From positions 42,862 through 106,861 of the forward strand of contig JAHEJW010000007.1 in assembly GCA_024638655.1 (NCBI GenBank): a stretch of DNA of 64,000 nt. The letters run 5' to 3'. Numbering within the stretch: position 1 is the stretch's first letter; every line of letters begins with the position of its first letter. The position numbers and the translations under genes were made by a program. This document shows, piece after piece, positions 44,581 through 53,535 of the stretch. The stretch is from a bacterium. Lineage in GTDB: Bacteria > Actinomycetota > Acidimicrobiia > Spongiisociales > ZC4RG35. A model generated the notes under the pieces. It had not been told where the DNA came from, did no database searches, and worked only from the letters and a program-made list of their open reading frames with translations.

Positions 44581-45084
44581 TCATCGGGCACCTCCCACCA
44601 GGGAAGGGGAAAGGTCCGAGAGCTTCTTGACCGCGATACGGCCGGACTTGACGAGCTCGATGATCCCGTACGGCCGCATCTGATCGGTGAAGGAGGCCAG
44701 ATGGGCGGGTGTGCCGGATACCTCGAAGGTGATCGATTTCGGCGCGAGGTCGATCATGCGGGCCCCGAACAGCGCTGCGGTGTCTCCAACCTCGCCCCGG
44801 TTGGGAGGCTCACAAGCCACGCGGACAATCATCACTTCACTTTCCAAAGCCTCCGAGGGCTCGAGCTCTTGGACCTTGATCACGTTGACCAGCTTGTGCA
44901 GCTGCTTCTTGAACTGCTCGAGCTCGGGGGCATCGACGACGAGAGTGATTCTCGATCTCCCATCCTCGTGGGTAGGGCCAACGGCCAGCGAGTGGATGTT
45001 GAACCCACGGTTGGAGAACATTGCCGAGACCCTGGCCAAAACCCCGGGTTTGTCTTCGACGACGACGGCGAGCGTGTGCTGCAT
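44581..45084 (-). CDS. ilvN: Acetolactate synthase small (regulatory) subunit IlvN
   Basis: Regulatory subunit giving valine feedback inhibition to IlvB. The 167-residue product has an N-terminal ACT domain (LAVVVEDKPGVLARVSAMFS, RGFNIHSLAVGPT) and a C-terminal regulatory domain (IMIVRV-like VMIVRVACEP, GARMIDLAPKSITFEVSG). The ATG lies one base after the ilvB stop. The length is normal. Confidence 0.96.
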   Translation of the reverse strand: MQHTLAVVVEDKPGVLARVSAMFSNRGFNIHSLAVGPTHEDGRSRITLVVDAPELEQFKKQLHKLVNVIKVQELEPSEALESEVMIVRVACEPPNRGEVGDTAALFGARMIDLAPKSITFEVSGTPAHLASFTDQMRPYGIIELVKSGRIAVKKLSDLSPSLVGGAR

Positions 45085-45085
45085 A

Positions 45086-46804
45086 TCAGAGGTCTTCAGG
45101 GCCCATGACCACGTCGTCGTTCGACCCTCCGGCCGGGACCATCGGAAAGCACATCTCGTCAGGATCGACGACAACCTCAACGACAACGGGACGGTCGTCT
45201 ACCGCCAGCGACTTCTCGATGACGACGTCGACCTCCTCGGGATGATCGACTCTCATTCCGACACAGCCCATGGCCTCCGCGAGCTTCGGGTAGTCGGGCA
45301 CCTCGGTGCCAAGGTCGCTGGCCGAAATCCTTCCCCCGTAGAAGAGGTTCTGCCACTGCTTGACCATTCCATACCCGCCATTGTTGAAAACGGCCACCTT
45401 CACCGGGATGCGTTCGGTTGAGGCGGTGATCAACTCCTGGAAAGTCATCTGGAAGCAGCCGTCGCCGTCCAACGCGTAGACCAAGCGGTCCGGCCGTGCG
45501 GCCTTGGCTCCGATGGCCGCCGGAACGGCGAATCCCATCGTGCCCAGACCACCGGAGTTGATCCAGGTTCCGGGCTCGGAGAAACCCCAGAATTGCGAAG
45601 CCCACATTTGATGCTGCCCCACTCCAGCCGTGACCACTGCATCACCGTTGGTTATCGAGTGCAGTCGCTCGATGAAGTACTGGGTCTTGACCGGCCCGTC
45701 TTCTTCCTGGGCGTATTTGAGCGGATGGCTCGATTTCCAAGCTTCGAGCTGATCGAACCATTCCTTCCTCCATGGGAAGTCACTGGCATCGCGAAGGGCC
45801 TTCACCCGCTCGAGGAGGGACGCAATCACCTTGCGGGCATCGCCGACGATCGGCACTTCGGCGTTGCGAACCTTCCCGATCTCCGCCGGATCTACGTCGA
45901 CATGGATGACTTTGGCATGGGGAGCGAATGCGGCGACGTTTCCGGTGACCCGATCATCGAACCGAGCACCCAGGGCAACGAGCACGTCACACTTCTGGAT
46001 GGCCGTGGTTGCCACGAAGGTGCCATGCATCCCTGGCATTCCCAAGGACAGACGGTGACTGTCGGGGAAGGCGCCCCTCGCCATCAGGGTGGTGACCACG
46101 GGGGCGTTCACCGTCTCGGCGAACTGCAGGAGCTCTGCCGAAGCGCCAGAGCGTATGACTCCTCCGCCGACATAGAGCACCGGCCGTTCCGCCCTTTCGA
46201 TCATGTCGATCGCAGCCTTGATCTGCTTCGGGTGCCCATAAGAGGTCGGCCGATACCCGGGGAGGCCGCGCAGGTCAGGCTCTACCCAATTCGTCGTTTG
46301 GGTGAGGACGTCTTTGGGCAGGTCGACCAGCACCGGACCGGGCCGACCAGTCGAAGCGAGGTGGAATGCCTCATGCACGATTGCGGGAATGTCGTCGGCT
46401 TCTGTCACCAGATAGGAGTGCTTGGTGCAGTGCATCGCCAGACCGGTGGTGTAAGCCTCTTGGAAGGCGTCGCTACCAATAGCTCCCCTGGTCACCTGTC
46501 CAGTGATGGCGACCAGCGGAGTTGAGTCCATCTTGGCATTCTGAAGTGGAGTTATCAGATTGGTAGCCCCAGGCCCGGAGGTGGCCATTGCCACACCAAC
46601 TCTGCCGGTCGCCATCGCATATCCCTCGGCCATGTGGCCGGCCCCCTGCTCGTGCCTAGCCAGGATGTGGCGGATCGGACTGTCGAGCAGCGGGTCATAG
46701 GCGGGCAGAATCGCCCCGCCAGGGACGCCGAAGATCAGCTCCACACCCTCGTGCTCGAGCGACTGGAGCAATGATCTTGAACCTGTGATGTCTCTGTGTG
46801 TCAT
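45086..46804 (-). CDS. ilvB: Acetolactate synthase large (catalytic) subunit IlvB
   Basis: ThDP-dependent enzyme making acetolactate or acetohydroxybutyrate, the first common step of valine and isoleucine synthesis. The 572-residue product has the catalytic Glu in ARHEQGAGHMAEGYA, FAD-binding middle domain, and the ThDP motif GDGCFQMTFQELITA ... FNNGGYGMV. ATG 46804 gives the usual N-terminus (MTHRDITGSRSLLQSL). It starts only 9 bp after a strong intrinsic terminator and downstream of a Val/Leu/Ile leader peptide, so attenuation control is very likely. Confidence 0.97.
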   Translation of the reverse strand: MTHRDITGSRSLLQSLEHEGVELIFGVPGGAILPAYDPLLDSPIRHILARHEQGAGHMAEGYAMATGRVGVAMATSGPGATNLITPLQNAKMDSTPLVAITGQVTRGAIGSDAFQEAYTTGLAMHCTKHSYLVTEADDIPAIVHEAFHLASTGRPGPVLVDLPKDVLTQTTNWVEPDLRGLPGYRPTSYGHPKQIKAAIDMIERAERPVLYVGGGVIRSGASAELLQFAETVNAPVVTTLMARGAFPDSHRLSLGMPGMHGTFVATTAIQKCDVLVALGARFDDRVTGNVAAFAPHAKVIHVDVDPAEIGKVRNAEVPIVGDARKVIASLLERVKALRDASDFPWRKEWFDQLEAWKSSHPLKYAQEEDGPVKTQYFIERLHSITNGDAVVTAGVGQHQMWASQFWGFSEPGTWINSGGLGTMGFAVPAAIGAKAARPDRLVYALDGDGCFQMTFQELITASTERIPVKVAVFNNGGYGMVKQWQNLFYGGRISASDLGTEVPDYPKLAEAMGCVGMRVDHPEEVDVVIEKSLAVDDRPVVVEVVVDPDEMCFPMVPAGGSNDDVVMGPEDL

Positions 46805-46813
46805 ATGGGTAAG

Positions 46814-46839
46814 AAAAAACCCTCCGGCTGGAGGGTTTT
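46814..46839 (-). terminator. Intrinsic terminator of the ilvB attenuator
   Basis: On the minus strand AAAACCCTCC (46839-46830) pairs perfectly with GGAGGGTTTT (46825-46816) around the 4-nt loop AGCC. The transcript then has six consecutive U (46819-46814). This is the only textbook U-tailed terminator I see in the window. Its position between the leader peptide and the ilvB ATG makes it the attenuator rather than the end of an upstream operon. Confidence 0.92.
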
Positions 46840-46845
46840 GGCGCA

Positions 46846-46860
46846 CGCAGACTTTCTGCG
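46846..46860 (-). promoter_or_regulatory. Pause or antiterminator hairpin of the ilvB leader
   Basis: CGCAGA (46860-46855 on the minus strand) pairs perfectly with TCTGCG (46851-46846) around AAG. It sits between the leader stop codon (46865) and the terminator, where the pause or antiterminator element is expected. The competing pairing with the terminator arm was not computed. Confidence 0.6.
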
Positions 46861-46864
46861 CGCG

Positions 46865-46912
46865 CTAGTGAATGAGAAGTACGTTGGTGGCGGTCTGGAG
46901 ATATGTCTTCAT
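46865..46912 (-). CDS. Branched-chain amino-acid leader peptide of the ilvB operon
   Basis: A 15-residue ORF, MKTYLQTATNVLLIH, ending with TAG. The Val-Leu-Leu-Ile run just before the stop matches the end products of the downstream ilvBN-leuBCD operon. Codons read GTA CTT CTC ATT. The ATG starts 12 bp after a good -10 box, so the transcript is close to leaderless. The combination of promoter, leader, hairpin and U-tailed terminator makes an attenuator very probable. Confidence 0.85.
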   Translation of the reverse strand: MKTYLQTATNVLLIH

Positions 46913-46924
46913 CGGTGAACCGGC

Positions 46925-46954
46925 AGTATGGGTCTATTGCCGCTCCTATGTCAA
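46925..46954 (-). promoter_or_regulatory. Promoter of the ilvB leader and operon
   Basis: On the minus strand a perfect -35 TTGACA (46954-46949) and -10 CATACT (46930-46925) are 18 bp apart. The predicted start, about 7 nt downstream (near 46918), leaves only about 6 nt before the leader ATG. It lies in the 105 bp between the ilvC stop and the leader. Confidence 0.75.
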
Positions 46955-47017
46955 GGTATCGGCCGGCTCATACTCCGAATTCAACCCTTTTTGACTCGAG
47001 ATGCCGCACCATTTCGG

Positions 47018-48022
47018 TTACTCCGCTTCCTTGGGATCCAGGAAAGGCATCAGCTTCCTCAGGTCCTTGCCGACAATCTCGACCTGGTGGCCCCGGTTCT
47101 GATCGCGCTGTTCGAGGAGGAAGGGAGCGCCCTCTCTGGCCTGGGCCATCCACTCGTTGGCGAATGCCCCACTCTGGATCTCATCGAGGACCTTCTTCAT
47201 CTCCCGGCGGGACTCCTCGGTGATGATGCGATTGCCACGTGTGTAGCCGCCGTACTCGGCTGTGTCCGACACCGAGTAGTTCATCCAAGACATGCCACCC
47301 TCGTAGAGAAGGTCGACTATCAGCTTCAGCTCGTGAAGGGTCTCGAAATATGCCGACTCCGGCTGATAGCCCGCTTCAACGAGTGTCTCGAAGGCTGCCT
47401 TGATGAGTTCCTCGACGCCACCAACCAAGATCACCTGTTCCCCGAAGAGGTCGGTCTCGGTCTCCTCCTTGAAAGTCGTCTCGAGGATCCCGGCGCGTCC
47501 TCCTCCGATTGCAGAGGCATAGGAGAGCCCCAGGTCGTGTGCCGAACCAGATGCGTTCTGATGGATGGCAATCAGACACGGAACTCCTGAATCCTCGGTA
47601 TAGGTTCGCCTCACGAGATGGCCGGGGCCCTTCGGGGCCACCATCACCACGTCGACGTCTTCGGGAGCTTCTATCTCCCCGAAGTGAATGTTGAATCCGT
47701 GGGCGAACATCAGCGTGTCACCGGGCTCGAGGTGCGGCTCCACGCTGTCTCGATACACGTCGGCCATGGTCTGGTCGGGCACCAACATCATGATCACGTC
47801 GGCCCATTCACTCGCTCCGGCGGGGCTCATCACCTTCAGGCCGCTGCTCTCGGCCTCGGTCCGTCTCGCCGACCCTTCACGTAGACCCACAACGACGTCC
47901 ACTCCGGACTCGGTCAGGTTGAGCGAGTGGGCGTGCCCCTGGCTGCCGTAGCCGATGATGGCTACACGTTTGCCCTTGATGAGCTCGGGGTCGCAGTCTT
48001 TGTCGTAGTAGATCTTGGCCAT
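47018..48022 (-). CDS. ilvC: Ketol-acid reductoisomerase IlvC
   Basis: Class I NADPH- and Mg-dependent enzyme of the second step in valine and isoleucine synthesis. The 334-residue product has [20 protein letters not shown] at the nucleotide site, [16 protein letters not shown], and the C-terminal knot region with [19 protein letters not shown] and [17 protein letters not shown] [21 protein letters not shown] 48022 matches the usual start; the frame extends upstream but into the divergent ilvD promoter region. It lies directly upstream of the ilvB leader on the same strand. Confidence 0.97.
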   Translation of the reverse strand: MAKIYYDKDCDPELIKGKRVAIIGYGSQGHAHSLNLTESGVDVVVGLREGSARRTEAESSGLKVMSPAGASEWADVIMMLVPDQTMADVYRDSVEPHLEPGDTLMFAHGFNIHFGEIEAPEDVDVVMVAPKGPGHLVRRTYTEDSGVPCLIAIHQNASGSAHDLGLSYASAIGGGRAGILETTFKEETETDLFGEQVILVGGVEELIKAAFETLVEAGYQPESAYFETLHELKLIVDLLYEGGMSWMNYSVSDTAEYGGYTRGNRIITEESRREMKKVLDEIQSGAFANEWMAQAREGAPFLLEQRDQNRGHQVEIVGKDLRKLMPFLDPKEAE

Positions 48023-48094
48023 GTCCAGAGATTGTGGTCGTTTTCCGCCGACTCCGAAACTCGCTGAGGTCGTCAAGGCTTAGAGTCGGGGATC

Positions 48095-49762
48095 ATGTCA
48101 CTGAAGATCAGGTCACACGATGTAACCGAAGGACCAGCCAAGGCCGGGGCCCGCGCCATGCTCAGGGCCGTCGGGCTGACCGAGGAGGACTTCTCCAAGC
48201 CCCAGGTCGGGTTGGTCTCGGCGGGCAACGAAGTGACACCGTGCAACCTCACCGGACCAAAGCTCGCCGAGGGTGCGAAAGAGGGAGTGATCCAAGCCGG
48301 GGGAGTGGGCTTGATCTTCTCCACGATCGCCGTCTCGGACGGTATCTCCATGGGGCACGAGGGCATGAGGGCCTCACTCGTCTCGCGTGAGGTGATTGCC
48401 GACTCGGTCGAGCTGGTCATGCACGCTGAGAGGTTTGACTCTCTGGTGGCTGTCGCAGGGTGCGACAAGTCGCTCCCAGGGATGCTCATGGCGATCGCCC
48501 GTATCGATCTTCCGGCCGTGTTCCTATACGGCGGTGCCAGTCTCCCCGGTCGGTATCTGGGCAAGGACATATCGATCGTGGACGTCTTTGAAGGTGTTGG
48601 AGCAGAATCGGAGGGACGCATCACTCCTGACGACCTGTTGGCGATAGAGCGGGCTGCTTGCCCCGGCGCTGGATCGTGTGCGGGGATGTTCACGGCCAAC
48701 ACCATGGCTGCGGTGGGTGAAGCGATAGGTCTCTCCCTGCCCGGTTCGGCTGCCGTGCCTGCGATCGATCGACGTCTCCACGAATATGCGCGAAAGTCGG
48801 GTGTCGCTGTGATGAAGCTCCTCGAGGAAGGGATCACCCCGAGGCAAATCGTGACCCGTCCCGCCTTTGATAATGCGATCACCACCGTCATGGCACTCGG
48901 CGGGTCGACCAATGCCGTTCTTCACCTGATGGCCATAGCGAAGGAGGCCGGGGTCGATTTGGAGCTGGGCGACTTCGACGCCATATCGCGTCGAACTCCT
49001 CATATCGGCGACATGAAGCCGTTCGGTAGCTATCACATGGTCGATCTCGATCGTATCGGGGGCGTGCCAGTGGTTCTGCGGGCACTCCTCGACGAGGGGC
49101 TGATCAACGGGGATGTACTCACTGTCACGGGCCGGACGATGGCTGAGAACCTGGAAGAGGTCGCATTCCCGGGCGACCAGGATGTGATCCGCCCGCCCTC
49201 TGAGCCCCTCGCTCCCGAAGGCGGTATCGCCATCCTGCACGGCAACATCGCCCGGGAGGGAGCCGTGGTCAAACTGGCCGGTATCCACCTCGACGAGTTC
49301 GAGGGCCCGGCGCGAGTCTTCGAAGGCGAGCAGAGCGCACTCGACGCTCTCTTCAACCATCAGATTCAGCCGGGCGACGTCTTGGTCATCAGAACCGAGG
49401 GTCCCAAGGGGGGTCCTGGGATGAGGGAGATGCTCCAGATCACGGCCGCGATCAAGGGAGCCGGCTTGGGCAAAGACACTCTCCTCATCACCGATGGGAG
49501 GTTCTCCGGCGGAACGACCGGGCCTTGCATTGGGCACGTCGCGCCCGAGTCCGAAGTGGGTGGTGAGATCGGGCTCATCCAGGAAGGCGACCGCATCAAA
49601 CTCGACGTTGCGGCTCGCAGTCTCGAAGTGCTTCTGGACGAGGCGACATTGAAGGAGAGGCGCAGGGATTGGGAGCCCCATCCGCCTCGATACGAGACAG
49701 GGGCCCTGGCAAAGTACGCCCGACTGGTGGGTTCGGCCAGTCAGGGAGCGGTTACCCGCTAG
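48095..49762 (+). CDS. ilvD: Dihydroxy-acid dehydratase IlvD
   Basis: Fe-S dehydratase of the third step in valine and isoleucine synthesis. The 555-residue product has the cluster cysteines in [10 protein letters not shown] and [16 protein letters not shown], the catalytic region [21 protein letters not shown], and [19 protein letters not shown] 48095 is divergent from ilvC with 72 bp between starts. TAGAGT at 48081-48086 is a possible -10 only 8 bp before the ATG. It converges on the oxidoreductase gene with a 6-bp gap. Confidence 0.97.
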   Translation: MSLKIRSHDVTEGPAKAGARAMLRAVGLTEEDFSKPQVGLVSAGNEVTPCNLTGPKLAEGAKEGVIQAGGVGLIFSTIAVSDGISMGHEGMRASLVSREVIADSVELVMHAERFDSLVAVAGCDKSLPGMLMAIARIDLPAVFLYGGASLPGRYLGKDISIVDVFEGVGAESEGRITPDDLLAIERAACPGAGSCAGMFTANTMAAVGEAIGLSLPGSAAVPAIDRRLHEYARKSGVAVMKLLEEGITPRQIVTRPAFDNAITTVMALGGSTNAVLHLMAIAKEAGVDLELGDFDAISRRTPHIGDMKPFGSYHMVDLDRIGGVPVVLRALLDEGLINGDVLTVTGRTMAENLEEVAFPGDQDVIRPPSEPLAPEGGIAILHGNIAREGAVVKLAGIHLDEFEGPARVFEGEQSALDALFNHQIQPGDVLVIRTEGPKGGPGMREMLQITAAIKGAGLGKDTLLITDGRFSGGTTGPCIGHVAPESEVGGEIGLIQEGDRIKLDVAARSLEVLLDEATLKERRRDWEPHPPRYETGALAKYARLVGSASQGAVTR

Positions 49763-49768
49763 ATCGAC

Positions 49769-50884
49769 TCACATGCGGAGTCGCGTCGGGCTGGTCACAT
49801 CCGGATCGACGCCTGCCTCCATTAGGTCGTCCGAGAGCTCGTTGTCCGTGACCAGCGATGCGAGGAGAGATCCGTATGCGGGTGCGGTCTGAATGCCTGT
49901 TCCGCCCTGCCCGGTCAGCCAGAAGAAGCCCGAGGCGTCCGGATCTTCGCCTATCACCATCTCCCGATCGGGAGCGAACGTCCTCAACCCGACCCATTGC
50001 GAATTCACAGAGCGAATCGAGAGACTCGTCGCCTCATTGATTCGCTCGATGGCCAGGGCAACATCTTCAATGCGTGGGCGAGGATCTGTCGGTTCGGATG
50101 GCTCCTCCTCGGCCAGGGAGCACAGCAGTTGGACGCCGTCGGGCTTGAAGTAGAAGCGTTGATCCGCATCGACGACCATCGGCCATGCCGAAAAGCCGGA
50201 GTCGCCCGGCACCATGAATGCCGTCCGGCGCATCGGTTGGAGACCGACCGGCCCCACTCCGGCGATGAGCGCGATCTGGTCGCCCCACGCTCCTGCGGCG
50301 TTGACCACGACGTCACACTCGTAGGTCGACCTGGTTGTTCGGATTGCCCAACCCTGGGACCTCTCCTCGATGGATGCCACCCGCTCCCCGACTCGGATCT
50401 CGCCTTGGTGTCTGCGGGTCATGCGCACGAACGCCTGGTGGAGCCCGGCAACGTCGATGTCCCTGGCACTGGGTTCGTATAGGCCCCCGGCCACCCACAC
50501 AGGGTTGGCTACGGGTAGGAGCTCTCGGGCTCTTTCGGCATCGACCAGGACCGAACCGGCGCCTGACTCTGCTCCTTCGGCGGCGAGCTTCTCAATGGTC
50601 GCCATCTGGTCGGAGGATGCGAGCCAGAGGAGGCCCCGAGGGGAGAGAAGCGGCGCCTCGGTCGTGTCTCTGGGGGGTGACTCGAGGAAGCGTCGCGACG
50701 CTCGAGCCAGCGGTCTGATGCCGTCGGCGCCGTAGTTGACCACGAAGAGAGCCGCCGATCTGCCCGTGGTGTGATAAGCCAGGGTGCTCTCCATGTCGAG
50801 AAGGGTCACGTCCGCGAGCGGCGCGAGATGGGCTGCGGCCGAAACGCCGGCTATCCCACCCCCGATCACGACGACTCGAGTCAC
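49769..50884 (-). CDS. FAD-dependent oxidoreductase of the D-amino-acid oxidase (DAO) family
   Basis: A 371-residue flavoprotein. The N-terminal FAD motif TRVVVIGGGIAGVSAAAHLA, the middle DVVVNAAGAWGDQIALIAGV and the C-terminal FFWLTGQGGTGIQTAPAYG are typical of DAO, glycine oxidase and sarcosine oxidase relatives. GTG 50884 overlaps the stop of the quinone-oxidoreductase-like gene upstream (GTGA), so they are co-translated. Substrate (an amine or D-amino acid) cannot be told. Confidence 0.9.
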   Translation of the reverse strand: MTRVVVIGGGIAGVSAAAHLAPLADVTLLDMESTLAYHTTGRSAALFVVNYGADGIRPLARASRRFLESPPRDTTEAPLLSPRGLLWLASSDQMATIEKLAAEGAESGAGSVLVDAERARELLPVANPVWVAGGLYEPSARDIDVAGLHQAFVRMTRRHQGEIRVGERVASIEERSQGWAIRTTRSTYECDVVVNAAGAWGDQIALIAGVGPVGLQPMRRTAFMVPGDSGFSAWPMVVDADQRFYFKPDGVQLLCSLAEEEPSEPTDPRPRIEDVALAIERINEATSLSIRSVNSQWVGLRTFAPDREMVIGEDPDASGFFWLTGQGGTGIQTAPAYGSLLASLVTDNELSDDLMEAGVDPDVTSPTRLRM

Positions 50885-51852
50885 GGGTTGATGATGACCC
50901 TTCCGATCGCCTTCCTGTCCGCGACCCACTTCATGGCTTCCTTACCGTCCGCCAGGGGAAACGTCTGCTGCACGACTGGCTTGAGTCGCCCTCGCTGGAC
51001 CCAGTCGACGATGGTCCTCAGATTCGCGATGTGCCTGTCGGGCTCTTCCGTCGTGAAACGCCCCCAGAAGACACCGACTATGGAGTTGCCTTTCAACAAT
51101 GGGAGATTGAGTGGGATATCGGGAATCCTGCCGGCGGCAAAACCGATGACCAGGAACCGACCATTCCATCTCGTTGACCGGAGAGCCTGTTCGGTCATTT
51201 CGCCCCCAACGGGGTCGAACACGACGTCGACACCGAGACCATCGGTGGCATCGTCGATCTCATCGCGAAGGGGATCCTCGTCGTAGCGGATGGCTCGGTC
51301 CGCCCCGGCGTCAAGCACTGCGCGGGCCTTCTCGGCACTCGATACCGCACCAATCACCGTGGCTCCCAGCGCCTTGCCGATTTGAACCGCTGCCATTCCC
51401 ACCCCTCCAGAAGCGCCGAGTACGAGAAGGCTCTCACCCGCCTCGAGCCGAGCACGATCGACGAGGGCGTGATAGGACGTGCCATAAGTGCCCGGGAGCG
51501 TGGCGGCGGCGTCAAAGGGGATCGATTCGGGTAGGACGGCCAGATTGGAGCCCACGAGCACGGCTCTCTCGGCCATGCCTCCATACCAGAGAAACCCAGC
51601 CACCCTGTCCCCCGGAGAGACTCCTTTGGCCTGGTTGGCGACGACTACCGTCCCCGACACCTCGTAGCCGGGCGCAAAAGGCGGATCGGGTCGTAGCTGA
51701 TAATCGCCGGATACGAGAAGTATGTCGGCGAAGTTCACTGCCACCGACTCGACCTCTATCAGGACCGATCCTGGATCCGGGCTCGGTGCCGGCAGCTCAC
51801 CCACGCGCAAGGCGTCGATTCCTCCATAGTCGTCACAGATGAGCGCCTGCAT
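50881..51852 (-). CDS. NADPH:quinone oxidoreductase-like (medium-chain dehydrogenase) protein
   Basis: Zinc-independent medium-chain dehydrogenase/reductase of 323 residues. The GroES-like N-terminal domain (APGYEVSGTVV, GDRVAGFLWYGGMAE) is followed by the Rossmann domain with VLGASGGVGMAAVQIGKALG. No zinc-binding Cys pattern is seen, as in quinone oxidoreductase and zeta-crystallin types. It is upstream of the DAO-family gene in a two-gene operon. Confidence 0.9.
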   Translation of the reverse strand: MQALICDDYGGIDALRVGELPAPSPDPGSVLIEVESVAVNFADILLVSGDYQLRPDPPFAPGYEVSGTVVVANQAKGVSPGDRVAGFLWYGGMAERAVLVGSNLAVLPESIPFDAAATLPGTYGTSYHALVDRARLEAGESLLVLGASGGVGMAAVQIGKALGATVIGAVSSAEKARAVLDAGADRAIRYDEDPLRDEIDDATDGLGVDVVFDPVGGEMTEQALRSTRWNGRFLVIGFAAGRIPDIPLNLPLLKGNSIVGVFWGRFTTEEPDRHIANLRTIVDWVQRGRLKPVVQQTFPLADGKEAMKWVADRKAIGRVIINP

Positions 51853-51912
51853 CCGGACAGACTACGAGAGCACAACTCGATCCGCTCTGACAGAATTGGT
51901 TATGAGTACCAG

Positions 51913-52596
51913 GTGATTCTTCCCGTCGAGCCAATCCCCAGCCCTTTCGACCTACCTGACCCTCGCCCTGCAGAAGGCGATGTGGTTGCGGTGGGAGGCG
52001 ACCTGGCGCCAGGGACGCTGCTCCAGGCCTATCGGAAGGGGATGTTCCCGATGTACCTGCCCGACGGTCATCTGGGTTGGTGGTCGCCGATCGATAGGGC
52101 GGTGATACCGCTCGATGGTCTCCGGATCACGAGATCCCTCCGACAATCGTGCCGCCGGTACTTCGTGACAGTGGACGAGGACTTCACGTCGGTTGTTCAG
52201 CGTTGCGCCGATCCGAGACGTGAGGGTGGATGGATCACGCCGGAGTTCGTAGAGGCATATTCGGAGTTGCACCGACTCGGCTGGGCTCACTCGATCGAAG
52301 TGTGGGACTCGGAAGGCAGCTTGGCCGGAGGGTTGTATGGCGTTTCTATCGGAGGCTTGTTCGCAGGCGAGTCGATGTTCCATCGAACACGTGATGCATC
52401 CAAAGTGGCACTCGTGCACCTCGTGGTTCTGATGAGCACCGGGGGAGGGGAGTTGCTCGATGTTCAGTGGCAGACGCCTCACCTGGAGTCCTTGGGCGCG
52501 GTCGTCATCGGAAAGGGCGCCTATCTGGATCGCCTCGGCCGTGCCATTCGCGGACCAGGTCCATTTGCCCGATCCGCTCACGAGACCCGCGGTTAG
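51913..52596 (+). CDS. aat: Leucyl/phenylalanyl-tRNA--protein transferase
   Basis: Adds Leu or Phe from tRNA to proteins with N-terminal Arg or Lys, marking them for ClpAP in the N-degron pathway. The 227-residue product has VAVGGDLAPGTLLQAYRKGMFP near the N-terminus, GWWSPIDRAVIPLDGLRITRSLRQ, and the catalytic-core GLYGVSIGGLFAGESMFH and DVQWQTPHLESLGA. The GTG at 51913 is used. Divergent from the oxidoreductase operon with 60 bp between starts. Confidence 0.96.
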   Translation: MILPVEPIPSPFDLPDPRPAEGDVVAVGGDLAPGTLLQAYRKGMFPMYLPDGHLGWWSPIDRAVIPLDGLRITRSLRQSCRRYFVTVDEDFTSVVQRCADPRREGGWITPEFVEAYSELHRLGWAHSIEVWDSEGSLAGGLYGVSIGGLFAGESMFHRTRDASKVALVHLVVLMSTGGGELLDVQWQTPHLESLGAVVIGKGAYLDRLGRAIRGPGPFARSAHETRG

Positions 52597-52626
52597 AGTC
52601 CTCGCCGTGCTCCCGGGTGCCGCAAT

Positions 52627-53481
52627 TTGCCCGCCGTAGTAGCCGGCGTCGATCTCTCCGTGATGGGTCGACGAGTGGCCGACCGGGCCCGCATCGTGGC
52701 AGAGGAGATGGGTGCGGAGTTGCGTCTGGTCCACGTACTCGAGCCGCTCAAGGAGGCGATGATCGAACCCGGGCTCGCCGACATCATGCGCCGGCACCAG
52801 CGGAGTGAAGCCCAGGCCCTCGCCGAGTGGTGCCGGAGTCGGGCGTCGGTGGGAGTCGAGCTCGAGGTTGTCAAGGGTTCCCCGTCGTGGGAGCTGGCGT
52901 CACGGGCCAAGCAGGCCGATCTGGTGGTGGTGGGCTCGTCCTCGATCGATGTCTTCAATGCAGGTCCCGTGACCCGGAGGGTGGCCAGAAAGGCGACGTC
53001 TGACATCCTCGTGGTCAGACGGCAACCGAGGGTCCCGTACCGGAGGATCCTCGCCGCGGTCGACTTCTCCGAGGCCTCACGGCTTGCCGTGGAGCGAGCT
53101 CTGCGCCTCTTCCCCGAGGCGGACATCACGGTTCTGTACTCGTTGCCCTCGAGGTTCGACCCGATCCTTGCCGATGCCGGGTTGTTTCCCGAGGAAGTGG
53201 ACGCCTCACGTGGAGCGCGTCTCGAGGCTGCCGGCGACCGAATGGCCGAGTTCGCTCAGGGATGGGGTGGGGATCTGCGCACGGTTGTCGCCGACGGCCC
53301 TGCGACGGAGACCATCGACGAGGTGGTGAGGCGCCGGAACGCCGATCTGGTGGTGGTTGGGAGCAGGGGAGCAACTGCGACGCGAATGGTCCTCCTCGGC
53401 AGCGTGGCCGAAGGCATCGTCATCCACGCCCCCTGCGACGTGCTCGTAGCGCGGTCACCCGCCACTTTCCGTCGTCCTTAG
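52627..53481 (+). CDS. Tandem universal stress protein
   Basis: A 284-residue protein with two USP domains. The first (about 1-135) ends in DLVVVGSSSIDVFNAGPVTRRVARK and DILVVR, the second (about 142-280) in DLVVVGSRGATATRMVLLGSVAEGIVIHAPCDVLVAR. The G-x2-G-x9-G-S/T ATP-binding pattern is partly kept in the second domain and weaker in the first. TTG 52627 is used. It follows aat by 30 bp. Role under stress is inferred from the family. Confidence 0.88.
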   Translation: MPAVVAGVDLSVMGRRVADRARIVAEEMGAELRLVHVLEPLKEAMIEPGLADIMRRHQRSEAQALAEWCRSRASVGVELEVVKGSPSWELASRAKQADLVVVGSSSIDVFNAGPVTRRVARKATSDILVVRRQPRVPYRRILAAVDFSEASRLAVERALRLFPEADITVLYSLPSRFDPILADAGLFPEEVDASRGARLEAAGDRMAEFAQGWGGDLRTVVADGPATETIDEVVRRRNADLVVVGSRGATATRMVLLGSVAEGIVIHAPCDVLVARSPATFRRP

Positions 53482-53486
53482 ATCTT

Positions 53487-53531
53487 TCTGTGCGGATCTG
53501 TGCAAACCCCAGTTGCACAAATCCGCACAGA
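53487..53531. terminator. Long palindromic hairpin between convergent genes
   Basis: Arms 53487-53505 and 53513-53531 (19 bp each) pair with one mismatch around the 7-nt loop ACCCCAG. It lies 5 bp after the USP stop and 4 bp after the coxM-like stop read on the minus strand, so it can act as a bidirectional terminator. No clear T-run follows. Confidence 0.8.
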
Positions 53532-53535
53532 AGGG

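Noticed and set aside
46814..46839. The U-tailed hairpin as simply the ilvC terminator
   Set aside because: It lies about 180 bp beyond the ilvC stop, after a promoter and a leader peptide, and 9 bp before the ilvB start, which fits an attenuator better.
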